A DNA stretch of 7,989 nucleotides from assembly GCA_947259475.1 (NCBI GenBank), contig CAMYLW010000079.1:1-7989 (forward strand). Direction: 5' to 3'. Shown here in pieces: positions 1 through 3,309 of this stretch (its first letter is position 1; each line of letters opens with the position of its first letter). The notes below the pieces were generated by a model. It ran no database searches. It saw only the letters and a list, made by a program, of their open reading frames with translations, and was not told the origin of the DNA. The translations under genes were made by a program, and so were the position numbers. This DNA is from Thermodesulfobacteriota bacterium. Its GTDB lineage: Bacteria > Desulfobacterota > Syntrophobacteria > BM002.

Positions 1-106
1 CTCTTGCCTCCTTCTCCCTGAATGCCTTGTCAGTGGCACAACCCGTAAGAAAAAATGCCAAAGTCAATATGACGCCCAATATTCGCCATCTAAGCTGTGC
101 TCTCAA
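1..106 (-). CDS. Partial lipoprotein (N-terminus only, continues beyond the left edge)
   Basis: Thirty-five codons read from a TTG at 106-104 to the window edge without a stop. The residues seen are a basic start (RAQLRWR, about 2-8), a hydrophobic stretch (about 9-20) and the lipobox LTGC with Cys23, followed by a charged segment TDKAFREKEAR. This is the architecture of a lipoprotein cleaved by signal peptidase II and anchored through a diacylated cysteine. The TTG start is chosen because GGAGG (120-116) lies nine bases upstream and an in-frame stop (130-128) precedes it with no ATG or GTG between; the nearby ATG is in another frame and stops after three codons. Some TPR-type pilus-assembly lipoproteins begin in this style (Cys-Ala-Thr followed by a charged helix), but too little is visible to assign a function. 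The lipoprotein call is fairly sure and the function is unknown. Confidence 0.66.
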   Translation of the reverse strand, partial: MRAQLRWRILGVILTLAFFLTGCATDKAFREKEAR

Positions 107-115
107 TTTCTCATC

Positions 116-120
116 CCTCC
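116..120 (-). promoter_or_regulatory. Ribosome binding site that decides the TTG start of the lipoprotein
   Basis: GGAGG on the minus strand, nine bases before the TTG at 106. It is the only good Shine-Dalgarno here and supports a non-ATG start. Confidence 0.55.
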
Positions 121-128
121 TAAGCGGT

Positions 129-177
129 CAGCTTTCAGCCGCCAGCTTCCACCCTGATCGCTGATAGCTAATTTGTT
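129..177. repeat. Degenerate 7-bp periodic tract (CAGCNNY / TGATNGC family)
   Basis: CAGC recurs every seven bases at 129, 136 and 143. TGATCGC at 155 is followed directly by TGATAGC at 162, and the frame drifts into a TAATTTG-type unit. The units are imperfect, which suggests old slippage-derived repeats. The tract lies in the predicted leader of the lipoprotein mRNA. Confidence 0.55.
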
Positions 178-181
178 TGTG

Positions 182-210
182 AGTCTAATTGCGGCGATAC
201 ATTTTGTCAA
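182..210 (-). promoter_or_regulatory. Candidate sigma-70 promoter for the lipoprotein gene
   Basis: On the minus strand TTGACA (210-205) is a perfect -35 box. It is followed after 17 bases by TAGACT (187-182), a 4-of-6 match to TATAAT. Transcription would start near 175, giving a leader of about 70 bases that includes the 7-bp periodic tract at 129-177. It is a pattern match only. Confidence 0.42.
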
Positions 211-230
211 TCGAGAAGGACAGGGAAAAG

Positions 231-258
231 GCATAGAGCATGGGGCATGGAGCATAGG
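231..258. repeat. Four tandem heptamers, GCATRGR family
   Basis: Four contiguous 7-bp units start at 231, 238, 245 and 252. All begin GCAT, with A/G variation at the fifth and seventh positions. The reverse complement resembles the CCCCATG units at 1607-1620 beside glnA. Confidence 0.7.
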
Positions 259-271
259 GAGGTAATTGCGA

Positions 272-292
272 ATTTCGGATTTCGGATTTCGA
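272..292. repeat. Three tandem heptamers, ATTTCGR family
   Basis: ATTTCGG at 272 and 279 is followed by ATTTCGA at 286. The flanking bases AATT extend it into a partly self-complementary edge. Related ATTTCGG and CCGAAAT units occur at 1396-1402 and 1508-1515 on the other side of the amidotransferase gene. Confidence 0.7.
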
Positions 293-300
293 AATTAAGG

Positions 301-379
301 AGCCAGAAGTCAGAACCCAGAATGAAAAGATCAAAATCGGATCTCTCTTTTCTCCTGACTCCTGGCTCCTGACTCCTTG
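301..379. repeat. Heptamer tracts of NNCCAGA and CTCCTGR type
   Basis: Three heptamers at 301, 308 and 315 (AGCCAGA, AGTCAGA, ACCCAGA) are the reverse-strand version of the CTTCTGG family at 508-528. After about 30 bases of non-repetitive sequence come four heptamers of CTCCTGR type at 352, 359, 366 and 373, the last degenerate. The second tract runs directly into the hairpin-type repeat that begins at 376. Confidence 0.65.
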
Positions 380-444
380 ATATTGCCTCCAACCTAAAGC
401 GAAGGTGAGCAAAGTCGAGCCTGAGCGATCCTCCAACCTCCAAC
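376..444 (+). repeat. Arm A of an inverted ~69-bp repeat pair flanking the amidotransferase gene
   Basis: This segment aligns with the reverse complement of 1274-1341 at roughly 80% identity by hand, with one base gap. Both ends are best conserved: a block ending GCCTCCAACCT (385-395) and a block CTGAGCG followed by CCTCCAACCTC (421-440). The middle, which forms a clean hairpin in the partner, is degenerate here. The unit itself is bounded by two direct copies of CCTCCAACCT. It looks like a dispersed intergenic repeat, not a coding element. Confidence 0.68.
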
Positions 445-484
445 TGACAGCCTTTCTCGCTTTTCTCGCCTGTGCCCTTTCTCG

Positions 485-528
485 CCCAATCCCAAATCCG
501 CAATTAAGCTTCTGGCTTCTGACTTCTG
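485..528. repeat. Heptamer tract: CCCAATC-type then CTTCTGR-type units
   Basis: Seven-base phasing holds from CCCAATC (485) and CCAAATC (492) through CGCAATT (499) into three units of RCTTCTG type at 508, 515 and 522. The tract ends only a few bases before the amidotransferase stop codon at 532. Confidence 0.6.
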
Positions 529-531
529 TCT

Positions 532-1257
532 CTAGTCATTCATCTTGATAAAATTCTCGAAAAGAATTTCAAACTGTTCCCCCATGACTGTCTCGAGCTT
601 CTCGGCTTCAGTAAGCACAATGGCAGGATCCACCTGTGGGGGCTGTGATAACCACTCACGGTCCCCCTTGAGCCAGGTTGCGGCATCCAGCTTGGAACCG
701 GCATGATTGTCGAACTGGAGCCCGATGACATGGGGCTTCTCTCTCAGGGAAATGGCCTCCACCTGGCAATCCGGAGAAGTAACCAGGACCTCCACATGGT
801 TTGGCACCGGGGGCAGTGCGGCCTGTCCATGCCATTTGAAAAGTGGAAAGGAGTTGGGGAGGTTTCGAAAGAGCGGGTGTTGCCGTCCCTGTGAAGTGAG
901 ATAACCTTCGATGAATCCCACACTGCGGCAGGTATTCGGGCCTACCTTTGCCCCCAGGACATCAGCGAGAAGCTGGTGTCCTAAGCAAAAGCCAAGATAG
1001 GACTTATCGTTCTCAACGATGTGACGGATGGCTGTTTTTTCGGCTCGCAGGAAAGGGTACTCATCTTTCTGGTCCACATTTGGGCTACCGCCCAAGATGA
1101 ACAGTCCATCATACGGGCTCAAATCAGGGATTGGCTGGTGCCAGACCTCCACCACCTCAAGCTTCACCCCCACTTTTTCAGCCGAGCGCAGGAGATGAAT
1201 TCCCGGCCCCTCCCAGTCCATGTGTTGGAACACGAGAAACCGTTTTGCCATCGCCAC
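532..1257 (-). CDS. Class I glutamine amidotransferase-like protein (GMP-synthase-like GATase1 domain), catalytic His apparently replaced
   Basis: This 241-residue protein is a single class I glutamine amidotransferase domain of the stand-alone, GMP-synthase-like kind, normally a cytosolic enzyme releasing ammonia from glutamine or acting on gamma-glutamyl compounds. Visible marks are the oxyanion strand FILGGSPNVDQ (about 53-63), the nucleophile elbow GFCLGHQLLA with Cys91, and FPLFKWHG (137-144), typical of this subgroup. The usual QFHPE carrying the catalytic His and Glu reads QFDNH (181-185), so the His position is Asp183 and the only nearby histidine is His185. It may be inactive, use a shifted His, or have another role. 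The start is uncertain: GTG at 1257 with a weak AGGTG eight bases upstream, or ATG at 1251, which fits the usual family N-terminus (MAKRFLVFQH) better. It lies 370 bases after glnA across repeat-rich DNA, so it is probably transcribed separately. The substrate is unknown. Confidence 0.86.
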   Translation of the reverse strand: MAMAKRFLVFQHMDWEGPGIHLLRSAEKVGVKLEVVEVWHQPIPDLSPYDGLFILGGSPNVDQKDEYPFLRAEKTAIRHIVENDKSYLGFCLGHQLLADVLGAKVGPNTCRSVGFIEGYLTSQGRQHPLFRNLPNSFPLFKWHGQAALPPVPNHVEVLVTSPDCQVEAISLREKPHVIGLQFDNHAGSKLDAATWLKGDREWLSQPPQVDPAIVLTEAEKLETVMGEQFEILFENFIKMND

Positions 1258-1273
1258 TATCCAAGCACCTAAT

Positions 1274-1341
1274 GTTAGAGGTTGGAGGAGCGCTCAGGTC
1301 AGTCGCACTGACCTTCGCTTGAGGTTGGAGGCAATATTAAG
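1274..1341 (-). repeat. Arm B of the inverted repeat pair, with an intact hairpin core
   Basis: Two direct copies of GAGGTTGGAGG (1278-1288 and 1321-1331) bracket a perfect 7-bp hairpin, AGGTCAG (1296-1302), loop TCGCA, CTGACCT (1308-1314). AGCG and CGCT lie just outside, so the stem may extend with bulges. The reverse complement matches 376-444. Similarity continues about ten bases further (AAGTAGTCAG here against AAGGAGTCAG in the partner). The layout resembles small dispersed palindromic repeats. Confidence 0.7.
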
Positions 1342-1395
1342 TAGTCAGAGGATGAGAGAAGCTGAAACGTCATTTCGCATTTCTCAATCCTCATT

Positions 1396-1566
1396 CCGAA
1401 ATCCCAAATCCCAAGCACCAAATTACAAATAAATCTAAAATTCCAATATTCAATGACCCAAACATATTTGGATTATTTTTATAATGATGTGAAGGTTTCG
1501 AATTTTGAATTTCGGTCATTGTTATTTGTTTGTTATTTGGATTTTGTGATTTGTAATTTCAATCAA
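1396..1566. repeat. AT-rich 7-bp periodic block containing a long imperfect palindrome
   Basis: Seven-base phasing runs from CCGAAAT (1396) and CCCAAAT (1403) through ACCAAAT (1417) and TACAAAT (1424) to AATGACC (1452). It resumes as ATTTCGG (1509) and continues through ATTTGGA (1535) and ATTTGTA (1549). The outer ends AAATTACAAAT (1420-1430) and ATTTGTAATTT (1549-1559) are perfect reverse complements. So are the inner ends AATGACC (1452-1458) and GGTCATT (1514-1520). The whole could fold into one long imperfect stem. Confidence 0.62.
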
Positions 1567-1592
1567 CTTCCGCCTCCCCACATTGCTTTTAA

Positions 1593-1620
1593 CCCTCTGC
1601 CCTCTGCCCCATGCCCCATG
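1593..1620. repeat. Four tandem heptamers, CCCTCTG x2 and CCCCATG x2
   Basis: Two copies of CCCTCTG (1593, 1600) are followed directly by two of CCCCATG (1607, 1614). The reverse complement corresponds to the GCATGGG-type tract at 231-258. The tract sits immediately downstream of the glnA stop codon. Confidence 0.7.
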
Positions 1621-1627
1621 CCTTCAT

Positions 1628-2959
1628 TCATAGAATGGGCAGATAATTACTTATCTCGAACTCGCTCACATGAGTGCGGTAACGATCCCACTCAATTTTC
1701 TTGTTGGCAATGAGTTTGTTGAAGATGTGATCTCCCAGAGTCTCGCGCATTAACTCGCTCTTTTCCATCTCCCGGAGCGCCTCGTAGAGGCTCCCTGGCA
1801 GCGAGGTAATTCCCGCCCGCTCCCTGGCTACCTCATCCATCTCGTAGATATCTTCTTCTATTGGCTCCGGAAGCTTGTAGTTCTCTTCCACCCCTTTCAT
1901 CCCGGCTGCCAGCATCACCGCAAACGCCAGATACGGGTTACAAGCTGGATCTGGAGAGCGGAACTCAATCCGGGTCGCCTGTTCCTTGCCGGGCTTGTAC
2001 ATGGGCACTCGCACCATGGTAGAGCGGTTGCGTCGGGCCCAGGCAACATAGACAGGAGCCTCATATCCGGGAACCAGCCTCTTATAAGAGTTGACCCACT
2101 GATTGGTCACAAGAGCCATCTCCCGGGCATGTTCCATGATCCCGGCAATGTAGGACTTGGCCATAGCAGAGAGATGATACTGGTCGCTGGCATCGTAGAA
2201 GGCGTTAGCGTTTCCCTTAAACAGAGATTGGTGGGTGTGCATGCCGCTGCCGTTCTCACCAAAGAGGGGCTTAGGCATGAAAGTGGCATAGACTCCATTC
2301 TGCCGGGCAATCTCCTTGACTGTAATCCTCATGGTCAAAGCTGTATCAGCCATCCTTAAGCCCTCGTCGTAGCGCAAGTCAATCTCATGCTGGCTGGGGG
2401 CAACTTCATGGTGGCTGTATTCCACCTGGATTCCCATTTCCTGTAGAGCGAAAATGGTGTCTCTTCTTAAATGTCCAGCTGTATCCAAGGGTGGAGCGTC
2501 AAAATACCCGCCCTTATCAATGATCTTTGGGGCTTCGTTGTTCTCAAAGTAGAAATACTCGAGCTCCGGTCCCAGGTAAAAGGTATATCCTTGTTCATTC
2601 ACCTTGGCCAAGATGCGTTTGAAGACATGCCGCGGATCCCCTTCATATGGAGTTCCATCGGGCTCCAAAATGTCACAGAACATCCTGGCAACCGGTCTAT
2701 CTTTTGGCCGCCAAGGGAGAAACTGGAAGGTGGTGGGATCGGGCTTGGCGATCATGTCGCTCTCCTCGATCCGGGCAAACCCTTCCACAGAAGAGCCATC
2801 AAAGCCCATCCCCTCTGACAAGGCCTCCTCCAGTTCTGATGGGGTAATGGAAAAGCTTTTTAGAATTCCAAGCACATCGGTGAACCAGAACTGGATGAAG
2901 CTGACATTTCTGTCTCTAACAATCTTAATTACGTCTTTAGGTGTTTTAGGTTCGCTCAT
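1628..2959 (-). CDS. glnA: Glutamine synthetase, type I, alpha subtype (EC 6.3.1.2)
   Basis: Makes glutamine from glutamate, ammonia and ATP in the cytosol, as a dodecamer in this family. The 443 residues cover the N-terminal beta-grasp domain (about 15-100) and the catalytic domain (about 105-440). Visible active-site marks are GPELEYF with Glu132 and Glu134, HHEVAPSQHE with Glu185 and Glu192, GSGMHTHQS with His241, the flap glutamate in VPGYEAP (Glu300), and EFRSPDP with Arg334. The length and the segment IYEMDEVARERAG (371-383), in place of the NLYDLPPEE adenylylation loop of beta-type enzymes, place it in the alpha group. Arg63 in EGFARIEESDM matches the Arg62 that confers glutamine feedback inhibition in Bacillus. 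ATG at 2959 has AAGGAGG (2976-2970) ten bases upstream. The gap above it carries a sigma-54 promoter with paired upstream palindromes, so transcription is probably nitrogen-controlled. Adenylylation by GlnE is not expected. Confidence 0.97.
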   Translation of the reverse strand: MSEPKTPKDVIKIVRDRNVSFIQFWFTDVLGILKSFSITPSELEEALSEGMGFDGSSVEGFARIEESDMIAKPDPTTFQFLPWRPKDRPVARMFCDILEPDGTPYEGDPRHVFKRILAKVNEQGYTFYLGPELEYFYFENNEAPKIIDKGGYFDAPPLDTAGHLRRDTIFALQEMGIQVEYSHHEVAPSQHEIDLRYDEGLRMADTALTMRITVKEIARQNGVYATFMPKPLFGENGSGMHTHQSLFKGNANAFYDASDQYHLSAMAKSYIAGIMEHAREMALVTNQWVNSYKRLVPGYEAPVYVAWARRNRSTMVRVPMYKPGKEQATRIEFRSPDPACNPYLAFAVMLAAGMKGVEENYKLPEPIEEDIYEMDEVARERAGITSLPGSLYEALREMEKSELMRETLGDHIFNKLIANKKIEWDRYRTHVSEFEISNYLPIL

Positions 2960-3078
2960 CTTATTCTCTCCTCCTTTAGAATATTTTTGTTACAAGCTGA
3001 TTTCCAAATTTCTCCATGTCCTGTGAGAGTCGGGCATGTCGAGATAGCTTACTTCCGAAAGTCATCGGCTACCTATCC

Positions 3079-3093
3079 GCAAGAGCTGTGCCA
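3079..3093 (-). promoter_or_regulatory. Sigma-54 promoter of glnA
   Basis: The minus strand reads TGGCACAGCTCTTGC, with GG and GC ten bases apart, an excellent match to TGGCAC-N5-TTGCW. The predicted transcription start is near 3067, giving a leader of about 108 bases before the glnA ATG. Expression would need an ATP-dependent enhancer-binding protein, for which candidate sites lie upstream. Confidence 0.82.
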
Positions 3094-3121
3094 AAAGACT
3101 GAAATGATGAAAAACCTTAAT

Positions 3122-3134
3122 TATCAATAATTTA
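3122..3134 (+). promoter_or_regulatory. Candidate IHF site between enhancer and glnA promoter
   Basis: TATCAATAATTTA matches WATCAANNNNTTR at every specified base. It is centred about 61 bases upstream of the predicted start, between the sigma-54 core and the palindromes, which is where IHF bends DNA at many sigma-54 promoters. The surroundings are AT-rich, so a chance match is possible. Confidence 0.48.
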
Positions 3135-3166
3135 TAGTGATAATTTGAGTCAATGGTATAGCTGAG

Positions 3167-3184
3167 AAAATACAATTTTGTCAT
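3167..3184. promoter_or_regulatory. Upstream activator palindrome 1 of glnA (ACAATTTTGT)
   Basis: The core ACAA-TT-TTGT (3172-3181) is centred at about -109 from the predicted start. The 15-mer AAAATACAATTTTGT is identical to the one upstream of amt. Position and symmetry fit a dimeric enhancer-binding protein; the half-site is unlike the GCAC/GTGC half-sites of enteric NtrC. Confidence 0.6.
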
Positions 3185-3199
3185 AAGATTCTTGCGCTA

Positions 3200-3216
3200 A
3201 CATACAAAATTGTCAT
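3200..3216. promoter_or_regulatory. Upstream activator palindrome 2 of glnA (ACAAAATTGT)
   Basis: The core ACAA-AA-TTGT (3204-3213) is centred 32 bases from the first site, about three helical turns, at about -141. Its reverse complement, AAAATGACAATTTTGT, parallels site 1. The pair at -109 and -141 mirrors the known layout of strong NtrC sites at enteric glnA. Confidence 0.58.
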
Positions 3217-3309
3217 TTTATCTTCAAGCTTTATTGTATTAAAAGATTATTCATTTTTTGTTTTCCTGAAGATCGTGGGCGGGGTTTCAAGATGTCGGAC
3301 TACCTGCTT

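Larger units (their letters stand above)
107..531. other. Gene-free spacer of heptamer-periodic low-complexity DNA
   Basis: The 425 bases between the lipoprotein start and the amidotransferase stop hold no convincing gene; the open frames here lack ribosome sites and read through repeats. The contents are the lipoprotein promoter and leader, several tracts with a 7-bp period (listed separately), one arm of an inverted hairpin-type repeat (376-444), and a C/T-rich stretch (449-485) with three copies of TTTCTCGC. I see no factor-independent terminator for the amidotransferase gene. Confidence 0.6.
1258..1627. other. Gene-free, repeat-filled spacer between glnA and the amidotransferase gene
   Basis: The 370 bases contain the second arm of the inverted repeat (1274-1341), a heptamer-periodic and partly palindromic AT-rich block (1396-1566) and a C-rich heptamer tract (1593-1620) that stops seven bases from the glnA stop codon. 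I see no coding sequence with a ribosome site, no T-tailed terminator on the minus strand, and no promoter good enough to call for the amidotransferase gene. Confidence 0.6.

Noticed and set aside
198..209. TACATTTTGTCA resembling the glnA operator
   Set aside because: One base is missing so the dyad is broken, and it overlaps the -35 box of a sigma-70 promoter with no sigma-54 site nearby.
207..503. Minus-strand frames in the 107-531 spacer
   Set aside because: They translate low-complexity 7-bp repeats, which tend to stay open by chance; no ribosome site.
129..528. CRISPR array
   Set aside because: The repeats are 7-bp, contiguous and degenerate with no unique spacers of regular length, and there are no cas genes.
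1377..1390. GG-N10-GC spacing upstream of the amidotransferase gene, as a sigma-54 promoter
   Set aside because: Only the GG and GC dinucleotides match; the rest of TGGCAC and TTGC is absent and it lies in repeat DNA.
1458..1480. CCAAA-CATA-TTTGG stem followed by a T-rich run on the plus strand
   Set aside because: The stem is only five base pairs and A/T-rich, and there is no plus-strand gene for it to terminate.
1453..1713. Plus-strand frame of 86 codons in the glnA-downstream spacer
   Set aside because: It translates heptamer-repeat DNA and runs into the antisense of glnA; no start signal.
2471..3026. Plus-strand open frames opposite glnA and its promoter
   Set aside because: Antisense to a fully conserved glutamine synthetase; no ribosome site and no family resemblance.
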